Assembly (NCBI GenBank): GCA_026686845.1 | Contig: JAIVEN010000002.1 | Span: 36,411,001 to 36,475,000, forward strand | DNA length: 64,000 nucleotides | From: Adenanthera pavonina | Lineage: Eukaryota; Streptophyta; Magnoliopsida; Fabales; Fabaceae | Reading direction: 5' to 3' | In this document: one piece after another, positions 36,261 through 46,556 of the stretch | Numbering within the stretch: the stretch's first letter is position 1 | Layout: each line of letters begins with the position of its first letter | The notes under the pieces: generated by a model | Seen by the model: the letters and a program-made list of their open reading frames with translations, nothing else | Told to the model about the DNA's origin: nothing | Databases searched by the model: none | Position numbers and translations under genes: made by a program

Positions 36261-38119
36261 TGTTGAATCAAGAGTTTTGATGATTCTAAACCAACACTCA
36301 AGAGCTTGGATTGAAGATATCAAAGGAGATCAAAGCTGTTTCAAGTGAAGATTTTATGAGTATTTGCTGTTAGATCTTTTGTAGAGTCTTAGTTTTTGCT
36401 ATGATTGGGTAAAAGATTTTGATTTAAAGAAAAGATGTTTTCAAACTTTGATTTTATGTTAAATCTTGAAACATTTGGAAAACACCCACAAACAGACGAA
36501 GGTTGAAAGTTTAAACTGAACTATCAAGTTTGAAATTCGAACTTTGCCTTTGGACATTCGAATTTCGAGCTAAAACTGAATAAGTCTAAAGAGATGACTC
36601 TCTGTCAGACGAATTTTGGTTGTTCAAAATTCGAATTTTCATCTAGTCTGAAAGAAGCCTTTCTGGTAACAAACGAACTTCACACTCTCAAAATTCGAAT
36701 TTCAAGTAAAATGAAGTTTGTGAAAACCAAAGAAATTCGTCTGAAACTATGATAAAATGCATCTGAAATCAAAATCAAATTGAGTTTGATAAATGCTCTC
36801 TGATAGACGAATTTTGAACTTCCAACATTCAAATTTTCATATAAGTCTGAAAGAAGCTTCTTTGCAACAGACGAACTTTGAGTCTTCAAAATTCGAATTT
36901 CAGACAAAACAAAACTTGAGAAAATAGAAGAAATTCGTCTGAAAGTTTGATAAAGTTCATCTGAGATCAAGAATGATTTAAGTCTCAAAACTGCTTTCTG
37001 ACAGACGAACTTTGAACATTAAAATTTGAATTTCAGAAGCTAAGTTCTTGAGTCTGTTAAAGTGAAACATTGACATACGAATGATGAGAACTTGCAACAT
37101 TTGAATGATGAAATTAGTCTGAAAAGAGTCTCTCTGACAGACGAATTTCACCCTTTCAAAATTTGAATTTCGAGGAAAGTAATCTACTGTGCCTCTTTAA
37201 ACGTTCAATGAACAGACAAATTTTGGGGTTCCAAAATTCGAATTTCGAAGGCACTGTAGAAAATTAAAAACACTGTTCACACTTAACCAAAAAACTTTCT
37301 TCTTGAAAATTCGTATGTCACACTGTGAAAATGTTTTGTAAGCTTCAAAATTCGAATTTCACTTCATGGAAAGACGAACTTCGTGCTGTAATGTTGGAAG
37401 CTTTAATCTTCGGTTCCTTCAAAATTTGTCTGTTGACCAACCAAAATTCGAATTTCAGTATGTCAGAAACATTAAATGCGGTTGGTAAACGGATAGTTTT
37501 TCAGAGTAACCGTTGGATAACTTCCCCAACGGATAGATTTAGTCTCTAACGGATATCTGAGACCTAAATCTATAAATACAACATCATTTGAAGTTGTGGG
37601 TAACGAATCAAACTTATATATACCGAATTTCTGTTGAATCTTCTTCAAAAAGCTTTTACCCTCTCAACTTCTATACTTGTACTTAAACTTTCATATCTAC
37701 TCTTTTCAAGAGAGTTATTTCATTGTAATCAATCTACTCTTCATTTGGGAGATAGATTTACTTGTGAGGGATATTCACAAGGGGATTGGGAAGCACATAG
37801 TGAAAGTGCTTGGAGAGTTTGAGAGAGCTCAGAAACAGAGCATACTCGTGTACTATGGCTTTAGCAAGAAGCCCGTTGAAATTCTTGCTGTATAGTGGAT
37901 AAATCTCAAGAGGTGTCTTGAGGACTGGATGTAGGTCAAGTGGATAGACCGAACCAGGATAAATCACTGAGTTTTCTTCTCCTTATCTCTACTTTTCAGC
38001 TTGCTCTGTTTTACACGTTATTTTCATTATACTGTGATATCTTCACTTACTTCACTTTGTGCAGAAAAAGTTCAATCTTCCCAATTCACCCCCCTCTTGG
38101 GAAGTCAGCCTTGCTAACA
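36261..38119 (+). mobile_element. Copia-2 5' LTR (1,859 bp) with palindromic word array
   Basis: It runs from TGTTGAATCAAG to GCTAACA. Between 36490 and 37470 it carries repeated CAGACGAA (36493, 36606, 36868, 37002, 37138), TTCGTCTG (36736, 36934) and many AATTCGAATT palindromes, plus decayed versions. The promoter zone lies at 37487-37578. Short frames in this LTR are not genes. Confidence 0.92.
37487..37578 (+). promoter_or_regulatory. Copia-2 LTR promoter: AACGG (MSA-like) cluster and TATA box
   Basis: A TATA box (TATAAATA, 37571-37578) follows four AACGG cores. One (37507-37517) reads TCCAACGGTTA on the minus strand, a full match to the plant mitosis-specific activator consensus YCYAACGGYYA. 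Two others match the first eight positions (37525-37532 and 37545-37552). The fourth (37487-37492) has only the core. All are kept in the 3' LTR (47801-47846; TATA at 47865-47872). Known family role: MSA elements bind three-repeat MYB factors in G2/M. Activity here is inferred. Confidence 0.7.
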
Positions 38120-38121
38120 AG

Positions 38122-38133
38122 TGGTATCAGAGC
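38122..38133 (+). other. Copia-2 primer-binding site (perfect initiator tRNA-Met match)
   Basis: TGGTATCAGAGC begins two bases after the LTR end at 38119. Confidence 0.95.
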
Positions 38134-38171
38134 TCGGATTCCCATTCAAAGGAACTCACAGTCCGGGAATT

Positions 38172-39969
38172 ATGATGGCTGGCTTTGGAGAGAGTATACT
38201 TCCTGAAGGGAACAACACTAACAGACCACCAGGCTTCAGTGGAGAGCATTATGGGTACTGGAAGATGAGAATGCAGATCTACCTCCAATCAATTGATCTT
38301 GACATCTGGTCAGTCATTGAAAAAGGAGATTTCGTCCCAATGGCTCTAACTGAAGATGGAAGACACAAAGAAAAGCAGGAAGCAGAATGGAATGACAAAG
38401 ACAGAAGGAGAGTCCTACTGAATTTCAAAGCAAAGAATTGTTTAGTCAGTGCCCTGAACCAGGATGAATTCTACAGAGTCTCGCAATGCACTACTGCAAA
38501 AGGAATGTGGGATACTCTGCAGATTGCACATGAAGGAACATTTGGAGTCAAGGAGAACAGACTAAACACGTGCATTGGAGAGTATGAAAGCTTCAGAATG
38601 GCTGAAGGAGAAACTGTAAAGGAGCTCCAAAAGAGATTCACTCTTATTGTAAATCAACTGAAGAGCTTGGGAAAGGAATACACTCAGTCTGAGAAAGTAA
38701 GAAAGATACTCAGAGCTCTCTCTATAGAATGGCAGCCCAAGGTGACAACAATAGAAGAAGCCAGAGGAGAATCAATGGCTTCTGTCACAGCTCTCTTCGG
38801 CAGCCTTGAAGAATATGAAGGAAAAATCAAAGCACTCAAGGAAGCTGGGCTGGACAGAAAGAAGAAAGGCCTTGCCCTCAAAGCTGCTGATGAAAAGGAA
38901 GAAGAATCTGACGAAGGAGATGAGCTGGATGAGGAAACTCTGGCTATGATGGTCAGAAAATTCGGCAGATTCTACAGCAAGAAGAAAAACAAGAGATTCT
39001 TCAAGAGCTGCTGGAGAAAGCAAGAAGGAGGCAAAAGAACCTGTAACTTGCTATGAGTGCAAGAAGCAGGGACATATAAAATGGGACTGCCCCCAATTCC
39101 TCAAGAAGCAAGAAAAAGAAAAGAAAGCTGCTGACAAAGGGAAAAAGAAGAAAGCCTACATCTCTTCTATATGGGGCAACAGCTCAGATGAAGAAGAAGA
39201 AGATGAGGAAGAGATTGCCAATATTTGTCTGATGGCACTTGCTTCTGAAGAAACCATACCTTCATGCAGCAGTGATCAGGAAGAAGAGGTATATGAATCT
39301 GAACCTTCCTATTCTGAATTACTGAATGCATTTCATGAGCTTCATGATGAATTCATTAAAATTGCTAAAGAACTAAAACTGGCAAAGAAGAAGATAAATA
39401 AGCTGGAATCTCAAAACATAGTTTTTGAAATTACTTCTTTACCTGCTGGTGAATCTGTTTGCTGTACTTCATGCACTGAACTTAAGCAAACCAATGATTA
39501 TTTAGTTAAAAGCATGTCTAGGCTCACCAGAGGTAAAGACATGTTGTTCGCCTTGATGGGGAGCCAAAGAATATCACAAGGAAAAGCTGGTCTTGGCTAT
39601 GACCCATGTGCTGTCAAGGAAAAGATTAGGAAGAAACATCAAAATGCATATATGAGACATTTTGTGCATGCTAAGAACAATAAAAAGAAAGTTAATGCAT
39701 CACCTCACATTGAAACATATGATCAACCAAGGCATGCTAGACAAAAGTATTATCTGCACTGTTTTCTTCCTGCATCTCAATCTAGCAGTCCTTTCACTAC
39801 CTGTCATTTTTGTAACAAAAAGGGACATATTTCCAGTTCTTGTGATTTGAGGAAAAATGGACTTGGCAGGAAAGTTGGATGGGTTCCCAAAGTTGCATCT
39901 GCATCTAGGGAAAAATATACTGACCAAAAAGGACCCAAGCAAATTTGGGTACCTAAAAGGAAATCATAA
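38172..39969 (+). pseudogene. gag: Copia-2 gag, broken by one frameshift
   Basis: It starts MMAGFGESILPEGNN. The capsid-like core has GYWKMRMQIYLQS, MWDTLQIAHEG and LKSLGKEYTQSEKVRKILRAL, typical of plant copia gag. The first zinc knuckle (CYECKKQGHIKWDC, about 39050-39090) lies in the +1 frame. The reading is smooth if a one-base indel occurred near 38985 in an A-rich run. The +1 frame goes on through an acidic stretch, a coiled-coil-like KELKLAKKKINKLE segment, a second knuckle (CHFCNKKGHISSSC, 39800-39845) and IWVPKRKS, ending at 39969. Two knuckles and long gag fit Sireviruses. Confidence 0.85.
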
Positions 39970-42900
39970 ACATTGTTTTGCAGGTCTATCTCAAAGCTAA
40001 GAAAAGCAACAAATGGTATATGGACAGTGCCTGCTCAAGTCACATGACTGGTGACAAAGAGAAGTTCATCACCCTTAGAGACAAGAAAGGAGGAAAGGTG
40101 ACCTTTGGAGGTGATCAATATGGTAAAATTGTTGGTATTGGCATTGTGGGCAAAAATCCTGAAACATCCATTGAAGAGGTGCTATTTGTGATTGGCCTCA
40201 ACCACAACTTGCTAAGCGTGAGTCAGACTTGTGACAAAGGAAACTGGGTGCTGTTTGACTCAAAGTTTTGCCTGGTCATCAGAAAAAGTGATCACAGAGT
40301 AATCCTCAAGGCTCAAAGGGATGGTAACTGCTATACTATTGACCTTGATGAACTTCCTCCTTTAGATTTTGTATGCTTAATCAGTCAGAATAATGATAGT
40401 TGGCTATGGCATAGAAGATTAGCTCATGTGAACATGAATCAACTGTCTAAACTGATTAAAAATAAGCTAGTAACTGGTCTACCAAAAATATCTTTTGAAA
40501 AGGATAAAGAATGTGATGCGTGCCTAAGAGGAAAACAAACTAAATCATCCTTCAAATCCAAAAACATAGTTACCACAACGAGACCACTTGAATTGCTGCA
40601 TATGGACTTAATTGGACCTTTTAGGGTAAAGAGTCTAGGTGGTAATCTGTATGTGCTTGTAATTGTTGATGATTATTCTAGATTTACTTGGACATTATTT
40701 CTTTCTTCTAAAAGTGATACCTTTGATGCATTTGTAACCTTAGCTAAGAAAGTGCAAAATGAGAAAGGTATTTCTATTGTATCTATCAGGTCAGACCATG
40801 GAGGAGAATTTGAAAATGCATACTTCCTGGAGTACTGTAATGAGCATGGGATTGACCACAACTTCTCAGCACCAAGAACTCCTCAACAAAATGGAGTGGT
40901 AGAAAGGAAGAACAGAACCATTGGAGAGATGGCTAGAGCTATGCTGAATGAGAAGGAGCTCTCTCAAGTGTTCTGGGCTGATGCTGTAAATACAGCAAGT
41001 TACATCATTAACCGAGCCTACATCAGACCAATCCTTGGGAAGACTCCATATGAGCTGTACAAGGGAAGAAAGCCAAATCTGTCACACCTCCATGTGTTCG
41101 GGTGCAAATGCTTCATTCACAATAATGGCAAAGAAAACCTAGGTAAATTTGATGCCAAATCCGATGAAGGTATATTTCTGGGCTATTCTAGTATGAATAA
41201 GGCTTATAGAGTTTTTAATAAAGGATCAAATGCAATAGAAGAATCCGTGCATGTGGTTTTCATTGAAAATGAAACTGTTTCAAAACATGTTACCAATGAG
41301 GATGATCTTGATTTCAATTTTGAAAAACTGGGCATTTCTGATAAAAGTAAAACTGAATCTCCAAAGATATATGAATCTGTTAACATTGAGGAAGATATCC
41401 AGGAGCAAGAGTTTGATGAAGAAAACAATGAAGAAACATCTCAAGAACTCCTTAGAGCTTGGAGATATCAAAGAAATCATCCTGTTGATCAAGTAATAGG
41501 GAATGTTCAAGAGAAAGTCAAAACCAGAAAACAGTTAAGGGAACAGATGCTCAACTGTGCTTTCATTTCTCAAATTGAACCCAAATGTACTGAAGAAGCC
41601 TTGACTGATGATTACTGGATTTTGGCTATGCAAGATGAATTAAATCAATTTGAAAGAAATCAAGTTTGGGATTTAATACCTAGACCCACAAATCATCCTG
41701 TTATTGGTACCAAATGGGCTTTTAGAAACAAACTTGATGAATCTGGAACTATAATCAGAAATAAAGCTAGATTAGTTGCTAAAGGGTATAATCAAGAAGA
41801 AGGTATTGATTTTGAAGAAACCTTTGCACCAGTAGCCAGATTAGAAGCTATAAGAATTCTACTAGCTTATGCATGCATGAAAAATATTTTGCTATATCAA
41901 ATGGATGTAAAGAGTGCTTTTCTGAATGGATATATCATGGAAGAGGTTTATGTAGATCAACCTCTAGGTTTTGAGGATTCTACAAAACCAAACCATGTCT
42001 ATAAACTGAAGAAAGCTCTTTATGGATTAAAACAAGCTCCCAGAGCATGGTATGAAAGATTGAGCAATTTTCTGACTGAAAAAGGGTTTAACAGAGGCAA
42101 AGTTGACACAACTTTATTTACTAAGAAAGAGAATAAAGATTTACTAATTGTCCAAATCTATGTTGATGATATTATTTTCGGTGCTACTAATGAAACTCTT
42201 TGCAAGGAATTTTCTAAGTTAATGCAGGGAGAATTCGAGATGTCTATGATGGGTGAACTCAATTTCTTCCTTGGATTGCAAATCAGACAGCTTAATGATG
42301 GTATCTTTCTCAGTCAATCCAAGTATCTAAAAGAGCTGTTAAAGAAGTTTGGAATGGAGAATGCTAAGCCAATGGGAACACCTATGGCTACTGCAACCAA
42401 ACTGGACATGGATGAAAATGGGAAGATGTTTGACATTACTCAGTACAGAAGAATGATTGGATCCCTGCTGTACCTAACTGCCAGCAGACCTGACATTATG
42501 TTCAGTGTCTGCATGTGTGCAAGGTTCCAATCATGCCCCAAAGAAACCCATGCAACAGCTGTGAAAAGAATTTTTAGATATCTTACTGGAACATCACAGA
42601 TGGGTCTTTGGTATCCAAAAGGCAATGGAGAAGATCTCAAAGGGTACACTGATGCTGATTTTGCAGGATCCAAAACTGACAGAAAAAGCACAAGTGGAAC
42701 TTGTCAGTTTCTTGGAGGATCCCTGGTTTCATGGTTCAGCAAAAAGCAAAACAGTGTGGCCTTATCCACTGCAGAAGCTGAGTATGTTGCAGCTGGAAGC
42801 TGTTGTGCCCAAGTCATCTGGATGAAACAGCAGCTTGAAGATCTAAAGGTTAAAATAAAAGAGATACCAATCATGTGTGATAACCAAAGTGCCATAAACA

Positions 42901-43109
42901 TTACCAAGAATCCTGTCATGCACTCAAGGACGAAACACATTGAGGTTAGGCATCACTTCATAAGGGATCATGTTCTAAAAGGAGAAGTTAAGCTGGAATA
43001 CATCCCAACAGAGGATCAACTTGCTGATATACTCACAAAACCTCTATCAGAAGACAGGCATTGCAAAATACGGAGAGAATTGGGAATGGTAAATCCCAAT
43101 GAATTGTAA
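39957..43109 (+). CDS. pol: Copia-2 pol: protease, integrase, RT, RNase H, uninterrupted
   Basis: One frame of over 1,040 codons has no internal stop. Protease: WYMDSACSSHMTG (about 40014). Integrase: zinc region HRRLAHVN...CDACLRGKQ, then DLIGPF, RSDHGGEFEN and PQQNGVVERKNRT giving the DDE triad. RT: RLVAKGYNQEEGIDF, LDVK-type YQMDVKSAFLNG and YVDDIIFG (about 42160). RNase H: YTDADFAGSKTDRKSTSG and STAEAEYVAA. The frame opens at 39957 and has no ATG until 40020, inside the protease, so pol is probably made as a fusion with gag. It overlaps the end of gag by 13 bases in the -1 frame. It may still be functional in sequence. Confidence 0.92.
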   Translation, partial: KEIINIVLQVYLKAKKSNKWYMDSACSSHMTGDKEKFITLRDKKGGKVTFGGDQYGKIVGIGIVGKNPETSIEEVLFVIGLNHNLLSVSQTCDKGNWVLFDSKFCLVIRKSDHRVILKAQRDGNCYTIDLDELPPLDFVCLISQNNDSWLWHRRLAHVNMNQLSKLIKNKLVTGLPKISFEKDKECDACLRGKQTKSSFKSKNIVTTTRPLELLHMDLIGPFRVKSLGGNLYVLVIVDDYSRFTWTLFLSSKSDTFDAFVTLAKKVQNEKGISIVSIRSDHGGEFENAYFLEYCNEHGIDHNFSAPRTPQQNGVVERKNRTIGEMARAMLNEKELSQVFWADAVNTASYIINRAYIRPILGKTPYELYKGRKPNLSHLHVFGCKCFIHNNGKENLGKFDAKSDEGIFLGYSSMNKAYRVFNKGSNAIEESVHVVFIENETVSKHVTNEDDLDFNFEKLGISDKSKTESPKIYESVNIEEDIQEQEFDEENNEETSQELLRAWRYQRNHPVDQVIGNVQEKVKTRKQLREQMLNCAFISQIEPKCTEEALTDDYWILAMQDELNQFERNQVWDLIPRPTNHPVIGTKWAFRNKLDESGTIIRNKARLVAKGYNQEEGIDFEETFAPVARLEAIRILLAYACMKNILLYQMDVKSAFLNGYIMEEVYVDQPLGFEDSTKPNHVYKLKKALYGLKQAPRAWYERLSNFLTEKGFNRGKVDTTLFTKKENKDLLIVQIYVDDIIFGATNETLCKEFSKLMQGEFEMSMMGELNFFLGLQIRQLNDGIFLSQSKYLKELLKKFGMENAKPMGTPMATATKLDMDENGKMFDITQYRRMIGSLLYLTASRPDIMFSVCMCARFQSCPKETHATAVKRIFRYLTGTSQMGLWYPKGNGEDLKGYTDADFAGSKTDRKSTSGTCQFLGGSLVSWFSKKQNSVALSTAEAEYVAAGSCCAQVIWMKQQLEDLKVKIKEIPIMCDNQSAINITKNPVMHSRTKHIEVRHHFIRDHVLKGEVKLEYIPTEDQLADILTKPLSEDRHCKIRRELGMVNPNEL

Positions 43110-44102
43110 GTCATTTCTGTGCAATTCTGTCTTTAGAATCTTCAATATTAGAATTAATTCTAACTTGAGCATCGGAGTATGTTTTATTGTAGCTGCAGGT
43201 GCTCCTTGTGTAAAACAATGGCTAAAAGTTTGAAAGATTGGAGCACTCCAGATTGGAACAACCAGAGAGTAAAGTGAATGACAATTATTCTAAGTTATGG
43301 ATCCATTGTGTAAGCTTTTAAAGTTGACACTTGTATGTTGTTTGATTGCTAGATGAATTTCATTGATAATCTGTGTTTTTGAACTGGTCAACGTGGTCAA
43401 CATTCGAATTTTGGATGACCAACAGACGAACTTTGGCCTGTTATGCCTTGGAACAGTTCTCGTTAATGCCTCGAAATTCGTCTGTTGAAGCTTAAAAGTT
43501 CGAATTTTCAAAAACAAAAGTTTCATAGTTATGATTGTCCATCACTGTCATACCAATGTTAACTCCTAATCATACGAATGTTGGACAATATTTACAAAAG
43601 TTGAAAAATTCGAAGTTTCAGTTCGAAATTCGTCTATTGAATTATGTTCTTGATGATTGAATGCTTGAAAGATGAAGTTCTGCATGCTTAATTCGTCTGT
43701 TAATTGATGGTTTGTTTAATGCCTGCCTTTTTCTTTTCAAAATTCGAATTTTGGTGGAACAAAATTCGTCTGTTGTGTATGTATTGCTTGTTTCAAGCCA
43801 CTGTCAGATGAACTTTCAAGATGAAAATTCGTCTATCAGTAAGCTGTGCTGAACGGTTTAACTTGTAACTGCCCGAAATTCAAATTTTGACCCCTCAAAA
43901 TTCGTCTGTCAAACTGTTACATACGTTAAATGCGACGGTTCTCTAAAGAACAGACGCAACCTTATCTGTAACCTCTCTAAGTCTGTTCTGATTCTTTCTT
44001 CAATCCTCTTAACTCCTGTCCAAAAATCGTCATTCTTCGCCGTTTAAACTTCAAATCGCATAAACCTATCCTTAACCACATTCTGCATCATTCAACCGAG
44101 AA
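43110..44102 (+). repeat. Copia-2 pol-ORF3 spacer with inverted-polarity word array
   Basis: From 43400 to 43910 it repeats the LTR words. TTCGTCTG dominates (43477, 43692, 43765, 43901) with one CAGACGAA (43423), the reverse of the LTR bias. TTCGAA palindromes are interspersed. It ends with a pyrimidine-rich leader-like stretch (43980-44100) before the ORF3 ATG. Confidence 0.8.
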
Positions 44103-46281
44103 ATGGCAAGAGTCAAAATTCCTGGAATAGGAAAAGCTGTGGCTCGTCCAAAGAGGAATGTAAAATCTCAATATGCTACCAAAGAAGGAGAGAAATCAAA
44201 AAGAAAGGCCGAACCCAGTAAAGCTACTCCTTCTAAACGCCAGAAATCTTCATCCAAAGCAGAATCTCAGAAAACTGGACCCTCCTCTTCAAAAAGTGCT
44301 GAACCTTTTATTCCTGCTACTGCCTCTTCTGCTTCTTCTAGTACTGAATCTGGAGAGTTCGAATTGACTACACTGCCACTGTGGAGCACTCCTGAGATTC
44401 AAGAAGAGTACACTACCAAGTTTTCCAACAAAAAGGTAATCAAGCCTCACTGTGTAAATATGGAACAATTTCTGATATCCAACAACTTTGATGCTGCAAT
44501 ATGGTTGATAAAATATAGAAATCTGTTGGAAATTGCTGAAAAATATGATGATGAGGTAGTGAAGACTTGGTATGCCTCTCTTCAATATAACAGCAAGAAA
44601 AGGACATGGGAGGTCACCTTGAGATCAAGGACCATTTGGCTTGCTGATGAAACAATCAATGAGGTGCTGGAAATCCCAAGACAAGATGGGCTGAAAATTG
44701 ACATCACAGCCTCTGGATATATGGATGAGGCAAGTATAGCTGATGAAGAAGGTGGATCTTTTCTGAACTACAAAGAGAGCACCATCTTGGATACCCTATT
44801 CAGAAGAAGGGAGAACAGGCCTACGATAAACCAGTTGAAGCCCACAGACCTCAGTGTACAAGTAAGGATCTTGCACTACATAGTGTCTAGGATCATATTC
44901 AACAAGGGTGGCAGCTTCAACTTGATAACAAGGGCAGAGGCTCATGTGATGACTGCCATCATACGTGGGAAGCTGATCAATAAAGGTCATATCATTCTCC
45001 AGCGTATGATAAAGGCAAGGGATCAGAGGAAAGATTCCACACTCCCCTATGCAGCAATTATTTCAAGAATCCTGCATCATGCTAGGATTCAGCACATTGA
45101 AAAGGGGAAAGGGAAACTCACTGAGGCATTCAAAGAGGAAGAACTGCAAAGAATGGGGATTGAAAAAGATGAAGGACGATGGGTTGGAAAGGGAGCAGGA
45201 AAATCTGAAGACTTGTTCTTTGTTGCTGATGCATCCCTCCAACAAGAAGGCACTTCTGAGGCCCCTGACAGATCTGTACCTCAGCCTTCTCAGCCTATTC
45301 CATCTCCCTCCAGACCTACTCACCCTCCTTCCACTCCCTCCTCACGGGCCAAGCCAACAAAGATCAATGAGTTGTTTAACAGTCTGTCATCACTCATTCT
45401 CAGCATTAGAGATGAGCAAAATGCCAAATTTGCTCATCTACAAGATCAGATCCATTAGTTGGCTGTGAATATGAAGGTGGTGGCTGATGCCTATGAAGAG
45501 ATTAGAAATGCAATTCCTACCACTTCAGCTCCACCTCACCCTGGTATCCCTGAGCCTACTCTGTCTCCATCCCCTGTGCCTCCAAGTCCCTTTGAGATTG
45601 CCTCCTCTGACCATGATAATGATGGTGCTGGTACAATGAGAACATCTAGTCCTGGTCCACCCTTGGACTATGGATTGGAAGAAGTCAGTCTCCAAGCAAT
45701 AAGCCCTCATGAGCCTATGCAAGAGGATGCTCAGGGTTCAATTTTGTCAATACAAGAATCTGAGCAAGTTGAAAGACTGGTTGCAGCCATTTCAACCTCC
45801 TCTATGCAAGAAGATGTGAGCAATGAAGAAAGGAGCCTTGTACCTGTTGTTGACTATGTTGCCATTGCTCACAATGCTCTACTGGAAGCTCAGAAGAAAA
45901 GGCTGGAAGTTTCCTCCTCCTGAACCAGCCTCTCTTTCTCTTGCGGCTTATGGGCTCTCAGAGGAACAGAGAGCTCGGCTAGCTCTATCCAGACAGGAAA
46001 TGCAAGAGCTGCTTGTGGTCTCTGATGATAATGAAGATGAATAACCTAGTCCTGAGACTGCTGAGCCTCTTGCACCTGTTCAGCCTGATATTCCCTTTGC
46101 TCCTGTGCCACTTCGTGCTATTCCTGTCTCTCAGATTCCTCCTCCAGCTGATTTTGTTGGCCTTCCTGATGATGCCAAAAAGGGGGAGAAGTCTAGGCAA
46201 ACTGGAAAGCCTACTGCTGAGCAATCTGGGTAAGGGAAAGGGAACTCCTACAGCAAGAAGACCAAGTCCAAGAAGAAATGA
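44103..46281 (+). pseudogene. Copia-2 third ORF after pol (env-position ORF), lightly broken
   Basis: It starts MARVKIPGIGKAV, followed by a Lys/Ser-rich, nuclear-signal-like N-terminus (GEKSKRKAEPS, SKRQKSSSKAE). A folded middle (about residues 105-330) includes VKTWYASLQYN and INEVLEIPRQDG. It resembles the putative plant transposon protein domain seen in ORFs of several plant retroelements. The C-terminal third is Pro/Ser-rich and acidic. Breaks are a single TAG at 45456-45458, a frameshift near 45905, and TAA codons near 46042 and 46232. The last in-phase stop is TGA at 46279-46281. I see no signal peptide or membrane segment, so an envelope role is not supported. Its function is unknown. 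Confidence 0.72.
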
Positions 46282-46543
46282 TTGTAGAATTGCTTAGAAA
46301 TTAGGCTTGAGTCCTCTTGTTGTATTTTGTGTTTTTGTTTTGAAATTGATGTTTGAACTTTGATTAATTTGTTTCTGTACAAGCAAATCTTGATTAAATG
46401 AATGGATCTCTTTGTTGCAATATTTTGTGCCTTAAATCTCTTCACTTAATCTGTTGATTTGATATCTTATGCATATGTTGAGGGGGAGTTTGTGAAAGCA
46501 AACCCAAGTACTAATCCAGTTTGTGAGTTGTTTTGTCATCATC

Positions 46544-46554
46544 AAAAAGGGGGA
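46544..46554 (+). other. Copia-2 polypurine tract
   Basis: AAAAAGGGGGA lies directly before the 3' LTR and would prime plus-strand DNA synthesis. A second purine tract (GAGGGGGAG, about 46480) lies 70 bases upstream, a pattern common in Sireviruses. Confidence 0.85.
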
Positions 46555-46556
46555 TT

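Noticed and set aside
36493..37470. Regularly spaced repeats resembling a CRISPR array
   Set aside because: The words are short palindromes at irregular spacing inside an LTR of a plant genome. There are no uniform repeats, spacers or cas genes.
37634..37967. ORFs repeated at 47928-48189
   Set aside because: They recur because they lie in the two Copia-2 LTRs, in the transcribed U5 side. There is no conserved protein.
44103..45458. Independent host gene between two LTRs
   Set aside because: It lies between pol and the polypurine tract of Copia-2, within its target duplications, at the usual place of the Sirevirus extra ORF.
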